Position numbers and translations under genes: made by a program. A DNA stretch of 64,000 nt. Source: Echinarachnius parma. Taxonomy: Eukaryota > Echinodermata > Echinoidea > Clypeasteroida > Echinarachniidae. Location of the stretch: positions 1 through 64,000 of the forward strand of contig JBAMJV010001295.1 in assembly GCA_037951105.1 (NCBI GenBank), written 5' to 3'. The notes below the pieces were generated by a model. The model made no database searches, was not told the origin of the DNA, and saw nothing but the letters and a program-made list of their open reading frames with translations. Below, piece by piece: positions 11,601-21,750 of this stretch; the first letter of the stretch is position 1, and every line of letters starts with the position of its first letter.

Positions 11601-12713
11601 TTGAAACAATCATATCTTCCCCAATTATTTACCAATTAGTTAGAACAAAGGATCAAATGAACGCTTGTGATGAGGCCTTCGTAATGGTATGACAATCTAC
11701 ATTTTGATTTTTACCGACAAGTGCCGGGTTTTGTTTTAACTTTGTATGCATTTATTATTTTAAAATGAACTGATTTGTACAATTCGTGTTTATAATGTCA
11801 GGACTGCCGTTTACATCAAAATTGCAGTGCATTATGCAACTTGGTGTATTAAAGAAGTTATTTCTAGTCTCATATTTCTTCATTTTCATTATATATCCAA
11901 TCTTCCATTTTAGCTTTAAACATAATAGGTTTGTACATTTCCATATTTTCTCTCCAGGGAGGCTGCATAGACTCGAGGCACCAGTCACTTGTACTGCTTC
12001 TCATGGCGCTAGGTCAGGGAGATGTGTCAAAGATTGTCACAGGGCCGCTATCACCGTACACGTGAGTAGAGCATTCCAGTCTTTATAAAAATGGGTCATT
12101 ATTTGGGCAACAGCCATTCTTGAGTATTAGAAACTTCTTATTTTGTTAATTTTTATATTTTTGGAGTGGTGAGGCAATACCTTGGCACATTGCAGAATGA
12201 TCATGCAAAACTTTCAGGGGGACACCCTCTAACAGAACCAATTACTAAGAAGATAGACTACTAGTCTTCAAAGACTGGTTTCTACGCTGTTCTGTGGACT
12301 GTTGAACTTATAAATGAAGTTCTTTCATGAAATTCCATTTTATCAGTTCAATATCTAAAAAAAATAGAATTAAATTTAAATTCAACAGGCTTATGATTAG
12401 TGATCCATAGTTTCAAAACAAATTGTATGTTAATATCAAATATAAGAAACTGACTACATAAACATATAATTTTTGACAAGTTTAACAGTATTTCTTTTCT
12501 TTCCCCTATTTGATCTCATCATTCATCAGGATACAGTTCCTGCGACACCTCAGGGATTTCTTCCAGGTCATGTTCAAGATGGAGGTTCTCGGGAGCGAGG
12601 GAGATGAAGACGAAGACGGGGACGAGGATGCAGCAAGGAGAACTGGTGGGGACAAGGTCCTCCTTACTTGTATTGGTTCTGGATTCACGAACTTGAGCAA
12701 AACTATCATGTAG
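2534..12713 (+). CDS. RCL1: RCL1, RNA 3'-terminal phosphate cyclase-like protein (spliced, 9 exons, 383 aa)
   Basis: Spliced CDS is 2534-2672, 5137-5208, 7513-7688, 8143-8214, 8615-8739, 10755-10880, 11286-11439, 11958-12061 and 12530-12713. All introns are GT-AG, phases join without a break, and the total is 1152 nt, i.e. 383 residues plus stop; vertebrate RCL1 is about 373. Family blocks seen in order include EGCNFFRQRL, DFEASFIRLLDKITNGS, YQPGLLIGGS, LRGVTNDQ, GKIKRIRG, PDIYIYTDHMKG, SPGFGLSLVAETT, GPLSPYT, FLRHLRDFFQ and GFTNLSKT. From family knowledge, RCL1 is a nucleolar, catalytically inactive relative of RNA cyclase that works with the GTPase BMS1 in the small-subunit processome during early 18S rRNA cleavage. 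An acidic stretch of alternating Glu/Asp near residues 345-352 is local. Exons 3 and 9 each sit in arrays of decayed copies of themselves. The start at 2534 was chosen because it opens directly into the conserved N-terminus. Confidence 0.95.
3419..4711. mobile_element. hAT-like foldback element, copy A (1293 bp) in RCL1 intron 1
   Basis: Ends TAAGGCTGAGTC and GACTCAGCCTTA, flanked by AACACAAC at 3411-3418 and 4712-4719, an 8-bp target duplication. Subterminal blocks repeat GGGTCCCGAT/TACCGG. A large inner palindrome pairs 3875-4045 with 4125-4290 around AGATCCATCCGCC / GGCGGATGGATCT. Confidence 0.93.
5137..5208 (+). CDS. RCL1: RCL1 exon 2
   Basis: 72 nt between the acceptor ATTCAG and the donor GTGAGT. 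It encodes DFEASFIRLLDKITNGSYIE and the following VNQT. The Asp codon is completed by the last base of exon 1. Confidence 0.95.
5279..5440. mobile_element. Palindromic MITE in RCL1 intron 2
   Basis: CAAATAATACACGGTCT pairs with AGACCGTAGTATTATTTG, and GCTATGTTAGCTGTGCG with CGCACAGCTAACATAGC. The centre is near 5355. The 114-codon frame across it is an artefact. Confidence 0.88.
6460..6585. mobile_element. MITE, GGCATGCATGAC family
   Basis: Arms CACGACTTGGCATGCATGAC and GTCATGCTGTGGGCACGTCT, plus the inner hairpin ATGCTCTAGT / ACTAGAGCAT. Confidence 0.85.
6900..7410 (+). pseudogene. Three decayed tandem copies of RCL1 exon 3
   Basis: Copies begin near 6900, 7101 and 7309, upstream of the intact exon at 7513. 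The shared GTGAAGTACCAGCC-like start recurs at 6908, 7109, 7319 and 7521, a spacing of about 201, 210 and 202 bp, so the duplicated unit carried exon plus intron. The first copy loses similarity after about 50 bp. The second is out of register and diverged. The third keeps about 100 bp of exon but has two extra bases at its acceptor and no usable donor. None can replace exon 3. Confidence 0.9.
7513..7688 (+). CDS. RCL1: RCL1 exon 3 (intact copy)
   Basis: 176 nt with acceptor ATATCCAG and donor GTACGT. It encodes VKYQPGLLIGGSIDHDCHVQ, then RAIGYYLEAL, APFGKKPLKAVLRGVTNDQ and DPS. It is the fourth and only complete member of the local tandem array, and the only one whose phases join exons 2 and 4. 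Confidence 0.95.
8143..8214 (+). CDS. RCL1: RCL1 exon 4
   Basis: 72 nt, phase 0 at both ends, acceptor CTGCAG and donor GTATGC. Encodes VDVIKSVTFSVLRRFGIDEG and LELK, matching the family segment VDVLKATALPLLKQFGID. Confidence 0.94.
8615..8739 (+). CDS. RCL1: RCL1 exon 5
   Basis: 125 nt after a polypyrimidine tract and CTAG; the donor is GTATCC. Encodes INRRGAPPHGGGEILFRCPV and RRNLRAIQLTKPGKIKRIRG. The glycine-rich PPHGGGE loop is a cyclase-fold signature. Confidence 0.95.
8979..9181. mobile_element. Short MITE in RCL1 intron 5, family with TTAAAGGGTAGTTGAG ends
   Basis: The left end TTAAAGGGTAGTTGAGTT is matched by an inverted right end AACTCAACTATCCCTTTAA. Related sequence occurs at about 1690-2177 (inverted) and at 59990-60150 plus 61117-61300, sharing 'gagggcgc', 'gtgagataatgaaaaactgagtgtcaaatttgaaag' (in pieces) and 'ggtgcaggttttggttac'. 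Both ends carry TTAA, so a TTAA target is possible. Confidence 0.75.
9185..9470 (-). pseudogene. LINE reverse-transcriptase C-terminal fragment
   Basis: A minus-strand reading frame contains ARLVCNSSKL, ITPLLKTLHWLPVKQ and YRAMNGQAPSY. This matches the segment after the RT domain in jockey/CR1-type non-LTR retrotransposons (ARL..SSK...ITP.LK.LHWLPV..RI.FK.L...). It is a short fragment in RCL1 intron 5 with no RT core or endonuclease. Confidence 0.75.
9590..10570 (-). pseudogene. PIF/Harbinger transposase remnants, three overlapping fragments
   Basis: Minus-strand frames contain GIPIVVGAKDATHVRI, VNRKHYHSMNIQ, VCDANLRFTNVYARFPGSTH (followed by DAYIWLNSS) and a second GIPNVVGAIDATHV. A third diverged copy lies near 9595-9720. 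These are the HARBI1-type DDE blocks around the first two aspartates (AID.THV and PGSTHDA). Frameshifts separate the blocks and the same segment repeats, so this is a dead, rearranged transposase inside RCL1 intron 5. Confidence 0.85.
10755..10880 (+). CDS. RCL1: RCL1 exon 6
   Basis: 126 nt with acceptor GCTCAG and donor GTAAGT. Encodes YAMRVSPATPNRIVDAARSI and PDIYIYTDHMKGPQSGK. It is small and surrounded by transposon debris, but both phases match. Confidence 0.95.
11286..11439 (+). CDS. RCL1: RCL1 exon 7
   Basis: 154 nt with acceptor CCACAG and donor GTATGT. Encodes SPGFGLSLVAETTEGNFISA and SIPEDLGKLTAMLLMEEIYR. Confidence 0.95.
11498..11735. mobile_element. MITE, TGTGACCGGCTATAG family, 3' end truncated
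   Basis: Starts TGTGACCGGCTATAGCAAAA and ends in ACCGACAAGTGCCGGGTTTTG without the outer inverted repeat. A complete relative at 25078-25337 has both ends and the same interior (CACAATGTGTG, CTTGTGATGAGGCCTT). Confidence 0.8.
11958..12061 (+). CDS. RCL1: RCL1 exon 8
   Basis: 104 nt with acceptor CTCCAG and donor GTGAGT. Encodes GGCIDSRHQSLVLLLMALGQ and DVSKIVTGPLSPY. Confidence 0.95.
12530..12713 (+). CDS. RCL1: RCL1 exon 9 (terminal, stop TAG)
   Basis: 184 nt from the acceptor CATCAG to TAG at 12711-12713. Encodes QFLRHLRDFFQVMFKMEV, an acidic loop (EDEDGDEDAA) and GGDKVLLTCIGSGFTNLSKT. Its 3' half is the founder of the degenerate tandem array that follows. Confidence 0.95.
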
Positions 12714-12779
12714 AATACATTGTAGTTTGGGAAATGAACTAGAACATGAATTGATTCATCTTTCTTTAAGTTGAAATGG

Positions 12780-14025
12780 ATTAGAAAAGGAGGACAGAGA
12801 GGAGAAAGAGGAGAGGAAGAAACAGCAAGACGAACTGGCCGAGACAAAGTCCTTCTTACGTGCGTCGGTTCTGGATTCTTGAACTTGGTCAAAACTATCA
12901 TGTTGACAGAACTCGAAGATAGCTGTGTTCATCTCAACCAAGTTGAGATGGACTAGAAAGAGGAGGAAGAAGAACAAATTGTAGGAATCAGCCAAGAAAA
13001 CTGGCAGTGACAAAGTCCTTCTAATGTGTGTTGGTTCAGTTATCACAAGCTTTAGTAAATCTATCATGAAAGCAATTGTTTTGAAAGAACTAGAAGATGG
13101 CTGTATTTATCTTGTTAAAGCGGAGGTAAATGAGTGAAGAAGAAGAGAGGGGAGGTGGAAAGAGCAAGAAGAACTGGAGGGGACAAAGTCCTTCTAATGT
13201 GCTCTAGTTCCTGATGTCCACAAACTTTAGCAAAATTATAATGTAGGCATGGTTTTAAACGAGCTTGAAGATAATTATTTGTATCTTGTTCAAGTTCGAG
13301 ATAAATTAATGAAGTTGGAGAAAAGCAAGAAATCTGGCGGGGACAAAGTCCTTCTGACATGTGTCTGTTCGAGATTCACAAACTTGAGCAAAACGATCAT
13401 GAAAGCATGGTTTTGAAAGAACTACAAGATGTCTTTATTTATCTTGTTTAAGCTGAGGTAAATTAGTGGTGTCAGTTCTGGTTTTACACACCTGAGCAGT
13501 ACATATCATGTAGACATGGTTTCGATGAAAGCGTGAGGATATCTTGCTAGACTGGAGTGAATTAGTGGAGGAGGAGGGGGATAAGGATGAGGACATGAAA
13601 GAAAACGGAGAGGAACCAGCCATAGGAAATTTGTGTGATGAAGTCCCCAAACATGACTTGGGGCCCCGTTGCAGAAAGAGATGCAATCGATTGTAAAGTT
13701 TCAATTAATTGTAAGTCCGATCATTTGACCAAATGCAAACATCTGATTGGTTCAAATGCGCATATTTTCTGACTTGCAATTAATTGCAACTTTGAAATCG
13801 ATTGCATCTCTTTCTGCAACGGGACCCTGGTCTCTGATTTTTACAAACTTGACCAAAACTATCAGCGAGCAGAATAGTTTTGAGAAGATGACTGCATTTA
13901 TGTCATTCAAGCTGAGATTCATTATTGAAGAAAGAAAGATTCGATTGAGGAATATGTAAAAAAGGACTTGCAGTGATAAAGTCCTAATGTGAGCTGGTTC
14001 TGTATTCACGAACGTAGGTAATCAA
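12780..14025 (+). pseudogene. Array of about seven decayed copies of the RCL1 exon 9 3' end
   Basis: The motif GACAAAGTCC (parent GACAAGGTCC at 12651) recurs near 12843, 13009, 13182, 13342, 13637 (GATGAAGTCC) and 13975 (GATAAAGTCC). One more truncated copy without the motif lies near 13440-13540. Each is followed by remnants of 'ttctggattcacgaacttgagcaaaact' (in pieces) and preceded by A/G-rich acidic-loop sequence. Spacing is about 160-190 bp once the 170-bp MITE at 13660-13830 is removed. The copies carry stops and indels, and would lie in the RCL1 3' UTR or just downstream. Confidence 0.9.
13660..13830. mobile_element. MITE with GTTGCAGAAAGAGATGCAAT inverted ends
   Basis: Arms GGGCCCCGTTGCAGAAAGAG and its inverted partner CTCTTTCTGCAACGGGACCC enclose about 100 bp. 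It is inserted inside one copy of the exon-9 array. A second family member is at 17181-17301. Confidence 0.85.
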
Positions 14026-16280
14026 AACAACAATTAATGCAATCTCCTTACACTTTCAAGGGTGCCAAGTAACTATTTTTTACTTTTGACATATTAAAGC
14101 ATGTTTAGAGTTTGGGAATTTTGTAGAAACTAATATTCATGATATTTTAAAATCATTATTACCTGAAAATTTTGCATCACAAAAGAAGGCTCAGACTGTA
14201 TGCAGAACTTAATTTAGCCACGAGTTGACTTAACACTCTTCACTCTTACCCAGCAATATGCTTTATAATTTATGGTAGTCAGTTTAATTACTTGTTTTTA
14301 GGATGTCAATGACCAAACTGACTTGGAAATGTAATTTTATAAATTAAAATGCTTTTTTGATATATCACTTTGTTCCTCTTGTCTTTTTCTGTACTTTGCA
14401 GTTAGGTTCATTCGTTATGTAATGATCATCAGTGCAAATTTCAAACCTGAACCCCTCCAAAAAAGTTTTGAAACACAAGTTTGATCAATGATATCTCTCT
14501 TTGTAATATGTAGTGTCATTTACTTGCATATCACTTTAAAATTATGCATATTTTGTATTAAATTGATTTTAAAATTGGGGTATACGCAGTGCGCTTGAGA
14601 TTTGGGGTCGATCAAAATTAAAATGTCATATATATAAATAAATGTACATTAACAAGGTATCCAGTCACACCAAATATAATCAACACGGTTTAATAAGAAA
14701 GGAGATATGATTGATCAACTTGATTCTCTAAACTTTTTTTGAGGGGTTTCTACTTGGATACATCCCCACTTTAACCTGGTCAGTTTCCCCCATCACACAA
14801 TTCACTTTCTCATTGTCACTGATATTTGTTTGTTGGCCAAGGTCAAAACAGATATTTTGATTTCTGGGTACAGTGGAACTCGTTATAAAGAGCTTATTAT
14901 GTATCAAATCCCTCTTCTAAAAAGGTAATTTTGCTGGTCTCTGCTCTTTATGCATTCTGTTTATCCTGATATATCAAGATATCTGATATGACAAATTTTC
15001 ATGGTCCATGGACTCGTTATAATGAGGTTCCACTGTATAGTCTATTCCACTTTAACTGAAGAATGACACATTAATACTTTTTTTTCTACTTCACCATATT
15101 TTGTTTTTTATTATTAATATAATAGGAAGTGAATAAAGAAGCTATGAACATTTACAGACGGTAGACGTGACTGTACAAAAAACTTTACAAACATACAATC
15201 ATAGTAAGAATGTGGTCGTAGAAAAAAAAATGCTGATAATGCTTCTTGCACAAATGTGCTCTCCGTATTAAAATGGCTAAGGCATACAAAAACCCAATGA
15301 ATAAAATTGTACTTCTGTTCACATTCAAATAATTATAAACTTCAATAATTTAACGATAAAAACAAATCTATTGCCCCATCGCTTGTTTCTCACTATAAAA
15401 CATATACAAGTTTTTTTTTTACAGGGAAGACACTGAAGTGAACATATACATGTATATATATAAATATAATTCATGCTGTATTGGTTTAAAAATTACATTT
15501 AAAAATATACTTTTGGTGATAAAATTTAGAGACCTAAATATGTGATATTATATTGTGCATCGTATCCCACATGGATCTGAATATGTGTACCACTAGGCTA
15601 AAAATTAAAATTAAACAAAATTAAAATTTGTGTTGAGCTAACCAATATATTCGTTGTAAAACACTATGCAGTATTCAATTCTTGAAATTACTTTGCTTTC
15701 GTTTAGTGTGTTTTGTTTCAAGTACAATGACATACCACCAGTCCAGCACTTCAGAAAACCAATGCATGTTAAATATAATTACAAACAATTGTTTTATTGA
15801 CATTCAAGGGATCTCATAGTTTTCTAACTTGTATCTTTGGTATACCAAACTTCATATGTGTTTTAAGGAAGATGCCATCTTAGAAGAATTGGTGATAAAT
15901 AGGAAAAAATTGCAAATTCATGTGTTACTTCAAAACAGTTTTGGGTAATAACCAACCTATGGGTTAAATTAAGACCATGGGTGGCTAAAATGATGTCAAA
16001 TAAGGTGATTTAATACACAGGGTAAAACTGAAACTGCTATTTAATGAGAATTCAGGTCATTCATTAATTCCTTACTAATTTACGACTACATCTTAGAACA
16101 GACATAACATAAATACTCTTTCAACATCGACATTGCACTTGGTGTTTTTTTTTCTAATAAATACATTACATCCCTTTTCTTATTATTATACATGTAGATA
16201 ACAAATGACTGCGTTGTTCTCAAATTTACAACAAATAGCAAGAACAGGAGGAAAATTACACACATCCATGAAATACATTC
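14026..16280. other. Intergenic, AT-rich, no gene seen
   Basis: Apart from the TA-flanked MITE at 14871-15035, no exon, RNA gene or clear repeat was recognised. Part may be RCL1 3' UTR or flank; AATAAA-like motifs occur but none can be assigned. Confidence 0.6.
14871..15035. mobile_element. Tc1/mariner-like MITE, TA-flanked
   Basis: Left end TA-CAGTGGAACTCGTTATAA; right end TTATAATGAGGTTCCACTG-TA. The CAGTGGAACCTCGTTATAA terminus and TA duplication are typical of Tc1/mariner/pogo-type elements. There is no transposase. Confidence 0.8.
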
Positions 16281-16800
16281 AAACCTGCTTTTGGGGACCA
16301 CCTTTTCTGAGTCTCTTGTGTGGTCTCTATGGACAGGTGTCAACGTTACTCCTGCCAATAAAGGCCACCTGAAATTGGTACTGAGTCTCTTGTGTGTTTT
16401 TTTGGACAGATGTTAGACATGCTCTTGTGAACACCTGTCTATAAAGGCCACTTTTATGTACATTCAAACCTGTGTATAGTGACCACCCAAGGGAAATCAG
16501 AAAAGTGGCCACTGTAGACAGGTGACCTCTATAGACAGGTTCTACAACACTGTTTTCCTCTGTAGGGGAATACTTTTGATGGCCACTATAGGCAGGCTGG
16601 CTGCTATAGACAGGTGGCCACTAAGACTAGTCTTTATAGACAAGTGTCTAACCTGTTTTAGTGACCACCTTTCTATAAAGGCCACTTTTATGTCTTCATT
16701 GTGTGGTCTCTATGGACAGGTGTCAAACCTGATTTATTGAACACCTGTCTATAAAGACCAGATTTGTTTATCCCCTTGGCTGGTCTTTATAATAACAAAA
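16280..16800. repeat. Tandem/dispersed repeat of 'tctatagacaggtg' motifs
   Basis: Many direct and inverted copies of short phrases such as GACAGGTG, TATAGACAGG, TAAAGGCCACTTTTATG and TGTGTGGTCTCTATGGACAG. The same vocabulary recurs at 23915-24180. It reads as a degenerating array with internal inverted symmetry, not a gene. Confidence 0.8.
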
Positions 16801-17180
16801 TTAAAAAAAACAAGTTTGACTGTATCTTTTCTTGTAATAAATTAGTTCATAGTGAAATCTTCCCAGACATTGGGCAGTGTGTATAATTCCAATACATAAC
16901 AAAGGTGAACAAACTGAATACTTGAGTAGTAGACTTCAAAATCTCATGTATGAAAATTGTGTGTTTTAGTCATAAAAAGCTATTAAAATGAACAAAACAT
17001 AATAGGCAGATACACTCCGTGCATCATTACAGCTGACTTGCAAGCAGATTTTGTTCTTTCAGTTTTATAGATGTATTATCGTACACAATTTGAAACTGGC
17101 ATTATGCGTTTTAAAGGAAGGGTAGATGCTGCCATTTGGCTTTAATATTGGTACTGAAGAGAGCATAAATCCTGCCACTT

Positions 17181-17301
17181 CTAGGCCCCATTGCAGAAAG
17201 AGATGCAATTAATTTTGCAAGTCAGATCATGCGACTAAATGCCCAAATCTGATTGGTTCAAATGTGCATCGATTGCAACTCTTTCTGCAACAGGGCTCTA
17301 G
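17181..17301. mobile_element. MITE, second copy of GTTGCAGAAAGAGATGCAAT family
   Basis: Left AGGCCCCATTGCAGAAAGAG and right CTCTTTCTGCAACAGGGCTC. Same family as 13660-13830, but shorter. Confidence 0.8.
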
Positions 17302-17439
17302 TCATGTATCATTTTCTCTTGGGTATCATGAACAATGAAAATATTAAGTGTGTTTTTAACTACTGCCCTGAGCCTTTACTTCCCACTTTTTCTTCTTCTT
17401 CAAGTTAGACTGCACACAGGCAAGATTAAAACTCACCCC

Positions 17440-18125
17440 AGTGCTCAAAATTAGCATAGGCCCGCAGGCCCGGGGTCACTCAAAATTAGATTATGGCAAC
17501 CAAATTTCATTGATCCTAAATTCTACTGGCCCATTCGGGCAAGCAAATGTTATGTTTTTCTTTGTTTGGGGCCACCTGATTTAGGTTTCGGGCCACTAGA
17601 AGTAGAAAAATCTTGTTTTTACTTGCCCGACTGGGCCACAAGGCAAAAAGATTAATTTTTAGCATTGACTCGCCCATATCAGACTTCTCTCCGAAGTGAT
17701 CTTACTATACTGTCCTCTGGAGGCTGCCATGTTTTGAAACAGTCCACATTCAAATAATGTCATGGGCATAGAGGAACGTTCCTCTCGGGGAGGGGGGGGG
17801 GGGGGGGGGGGCTGAGGTCTTTTGCCTGAATTTTCGATTTTGTAAAGGTCCCTGCCTCTTTGTTGCCCCAAAATGACATGTTTTAAACACTCCAGGGGGG
17901 GGGGGGGGGGGGGGGCTGCAGCCCTTCCAATGCAGGAAATTTCTTTTTTTATTTTAGGGGGCTACTTTTTCAATCTGATGGATATCACAAAATATCCTAG
18001 ATGGCAGTTTAAGGGGCTATCTACTGATTTCAGGGGGCTATTCTGACAATTAGGGGGCAAAATAGCCTTCAGCCCCCGTATATTTCCTACCCTGAGCCCC
18101 CCCCCCCCCCCCACAAGCCTACTAT
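17440..18125. repeat. Repeat-derived DNA with 'gcccgggcaag' phrases and G/C homopolymers
   Basis: Contains phrases of the GGGCAAGTAAAAATT repeat family (also at 45.9, 46.4, 47.0 and 52.5 kb). Two long G runs lie near 17792-17810 and 17895-17915, and one C run near 18097-18112. No gene seen. Confidence 0.65.
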
Positions 18126-18489
18126 GCCTATGAATAATGTGGAGGCAGACTGTTTTTTTTAACAGTAGTAAAAGCAGGGAATAGTAGTTACATTACCATT
18201 CATTTTTTTAACTAGAAATTGCGCGCTCGGCGGGTCGCGCAGCCGAGCACATGTATCCCCCGAACCAATTGCATTGCACTTTTGTGGGTTGTAATATTGT
18301 GAACTGAACAAGTTTGGTGGTGTACGTTGTTCTACTAGGCTGGCAGTAGCCTTTGGGCAAGGCCTCGCGCGCTGTTTGTCCTCCGAGCAGGGTCTGATTA
18401 ATAGACAAGGCGATGTGCGCTTACAGCAGTGATCGCTGGACTGAGCCGCGTCAGCGGCGAAGCCTTTGCTAACTTGCGGAGCTCTTGCG

Positions 18490-20094
18490 GAGCTCGGACC
18501 TGTAGAGCGGTCACAAGGTAATCTTAACTATTTCTTTATATCATGGTTACCATGGCAACCATGAATCCGCCCCACACCAAAATCAATAGGCTTCATCCTC
18601 TTTCCTTAATACACCTTCATACCAAATAAGAAAATGATCGGACAAGAACTCGGACCTGTAGAGCGTTCACATGGTAATCTTAACTATTTCTTTATATCAT
18701 GGTTATCATGGTTACCATGGCAACCAGGACTCCGCCCCACACCAAAATCAATAGGCTTCATCCTCTTTCCTTAATACACCTTCATACCAAATTAGAAAAT
18801 GATCAGACAAGAACTCGGATCTATAGAGCGTTCACAAGGTAATCTTAACTATTTCTTTGTATCATGGTTACCATGGCAACCAGGACTCCGCCCCACACCA
18901 AAATCAAAAGGCTTCATCCTCTTTCCTTAATACACCTTCATACCAAATTAGAAAATGATCGGACAAGAACTCGGACCTGTAGAGCGTTCACAAGGTAATC
19001 TTAACTATTTCTTTATATCATGGTTACCATGGCAACCAGGACTCCGCCCCACACCAAAATCAATAGGCTTCATCCTCTTTCCTTAAGACACCTTCATACC
19101 AAATTAGAAAATGATCGGACAAGAACTCGGACCTGTAGAGCGTTCACAAGGTAATCTTAACTATTTCTTTATATCATGGTTACCATGGCAACCAGGACTC
19201 CGCCCCACACCAAAATCTAAAGGCTTCATCCTCTTTCCTTAAGACACCTTCATACCAAATTAGAAAATGATCAGACAAGAACTCGGACCTGTAGAGCGTT
19301 CACAAGGTAATATTAACTATTTATTTATATCATGGTTACCATGGCAACCAGGACCGCGCCCCACACCAAAATCAATAGGCTTCATCCTCTTTCCTTAATA
19401 CACCTTCATACCAAATTAGAAAATGATCGGACAAGAACTTGGACCTGTAGAGCGTTCACAAGGTAATCTTAACTATTTCTTTATATCATGGTTACCATGG
19501 CAACCAGGGCTCCGCCCCACACCAAAATCAATAGGCTTCATCCTCTTTCCTTAATACACCTTCATACCAAATTAGAAAATGATCGGACAAGAACTCGGAC
19601 GTGTAGAGCGTTCACAAGGTAATCTTAACTATTTCTTTATATCATGGTTACCATGGCAACCAGGACTCCGCCCCACACCAAAATCAATAGGCTTCATCCT
19701 CTTTCCTTAATACACCTTCATACCAAATTAGAAAATGATCGGACAAGAACTCGGACCTGTAGAGCGTTCACAAGGTAATCTTAACTATTTCTTTATATCA
19801 TGGTTACCATGGCAACCAGGACTCCGCCCCACACCAAAATCAATAGGCTTCATCCTCTTTCCTTAATACACCTTCATACCAAATTAAAAAATGATCGGAC
19901 AAGAACTCGGACCTGTAGAGCGTTCACAAGGTAATCTTAACTATTTCTTTATATCATGGTTACCATGGCAACCAGGACTCCGCCCCACACCAAAATCAAT
20001 AGGCTTCATCCTCTTTCCTTAATACACCTTCATACCAAATTAGAAAATGATCGGACAAGAACTCGGACCTGTAGAGCGTTCACAAGAAAATCTC
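18490..20094 (+). repeat. Minisatellite, about 155-bp unit, 11 units
   Basis: The marker CGGACCTGTAGAGCG recurs near 18495, 18651, 18816, 18971, 19127, 19282, 19439, 19595, 19749, 19904 and 20063. Each unit contains CATGGTTACCATGGCAACC, AATCAATAGGCTTCATCC and CCTTCATACCAAATTAG. Units are nearly identical, so the array is young or homogenised. The third junction has a 9-bp expansion in the CATGGTTACC block. No unique spacers, so not CRISPR-like. Confidence 0.95.
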
Positions 20095-20104
20095 TGCGGC
20101 GGAC

Positions 20105-20219
<115 letters not shown>

Positions 20220-20829
20220 GACGAGGCCAAATCCATAGTATCCCCCGAAGGTGGTTCGGGGGATACAATTAATAGTGATACTATCGTCATTTGCAGACTT
20301 GCAGTAACCCCAAAAGCCAACATATAGCCTTCCTTTTAATAATAAAACACATAAAAAGTACATTTGGGCGAAACCTGAAGAATGAACCTGCATCGTATTT
20401 CTGGTACATAATAAAAAGGTGATACATATTTACACATAAAAGGGAAATACTAAAAACAGAACAAAACAGCAAAAATGAGTATCCCATAGCCCTTTATGCA
20501 GTCACTGTTTCATAAGAATAGAAAGTGACTATTTTGAGAGGACTAAAAAGAAGTACATGCATATATTATGCATATTGAGCACCTTCATTTAACAAAATAA
20601 ATAAATAAGAACAGTAGAATTTAAAATCAAACAAAATTTGTAGGAGTTGCAAAACAAATATTATTGTTAATAAATCTGTGTACAATTTCTATTATTCATG
20701 TTGCCTACTAAAGAAACTTGGTGTGCCATATAATAAGTGTTGTGGTGTGTTGGTTAAGGCCCTTGGCTTTCAATGAGTAGAACATGGGTTCAATGCTTGA
20801 CCCAGCATGTGTGTCTATCAGCACAACAC

Positions 20830-21233
20830 TTAAAGTGATCCATCAACCTTATATATTTTCCCCAAAAGTAATAATTGAGACTTCGATCATATACCAATTT
20901 CGTTGTAAGATTCTTGAGAATGATATGTGAGATTTTGATAAAAAAAGGAATAATGTTTACCTAGTGAAAACAGAGAAAAATAATGTCTGATTTTATCCCT
21001 ATCGTTCGCATGGAGTATCAGAATTCGGATACTCGTTGACTACAGTCAAAAGCGAATAACGACGCGGTCAAATTCAATCTTAAATATCTCCATAATTAAT
21101 TAGGGAGACATTTGAAGTAATTTTAACCCATTTCATTCCTCTGTTACCATAAGCCAAACAACAAGGTACAAGAGAACTGTGGAAGCTCCAAGTGATTTTG
21201 ACTGAATTTTACAAAGTTAATGGATCACTTTAA
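20830..21233. mobile_element. MITE with AAAGTGATCCAT ends
   Basis: Left TTAAAGTGATCCATCAAC and right GTTAATGGATCACTTTAA. A second right half lies at 26870-26995 (same CCATTTCATTC, TCTGTTACCATAA, CAACAAGGTACA). A third right end is near 38690-38712. Confidence 0.85.
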
Positions 21234-21264
21234 TAAATCCATCCATATACGTGTAGGAAAAGAA

Positions 21265-21330
21265 GTTCAAGGTTATAATAATAATATCCTTGATTTATAT
21301 AGCGCCTATCACGATTGATAACCATCAACA
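21265..21330 (-). repeat. Retroelement 3'-tail fragment
   Basis: TAATAATAATATCCTTGATT followed by TATATAGCGCCTATCACG is the reverse of the GCGCTATATAAATCAAG...ATTATT tail seen at LINE/SINE 3' ends. Similar tails lie at 62735-62790. Confidence 0.6.
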
Positions 21331-21589
21331 CAAATCAGTAAGGCAATAATCATTTTTGCTAATTTCTATTATTTCCTGGGCGAGTGCGTTGATATTGTAT
21401 CCTAACTATGTATCATGGCTTACGACAAAAATTGTAACTTATACAGTATGAGATGTATTTATATTTAATTCATCCTAATATATGCTGCACATACAATAGT
21501 ACATACACATTTTTTTTAAATTGCAACAAAAATATAAATGACATTTAAAACTGTTCTAAAAAAGTTTAAAATCTGCATCGGAAACCACC

Positions 21590-21750
21590 ACATGTGATTC
21601 CTATATATTTGTGGAAGAAATTTGACAAGCTCAGGCTTTTCAACCAGTTTTCCAAATCTTTGTGGAAGAAATTTGATGAGCCCACGCTTTTCAAACAGTT
21701 TTCTAAAATCTTTATGGAAGAAATTTGATGGGCTCATGCTATTCAAAGAG
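21590..21750. repeat. About 52-bp tandem repeat, three copies
   Basis: GTGGAAGAAATTTGA..AGC recurs near 21611, 21661 and 21714 (here TATGGAAG), each followed by CTTTTCAA/ATTCAA..AGTTTTC. It lies about 0.8 kb beyond the ARHGAP stop codon. Confidence 0.85.

Noticed and set aside
18490-20094. CRISPR-like array
   Set aside because: Units are contiguous about 155-bp repeats with no variable spacers, in a eukaryotic genome; a minisatellite.
20735-20820. tRNA-like SINE head
   Set aside because: GGTTAAGGC and GGTTCAATG resemble the A and B boxes only loosely; too weak to list.
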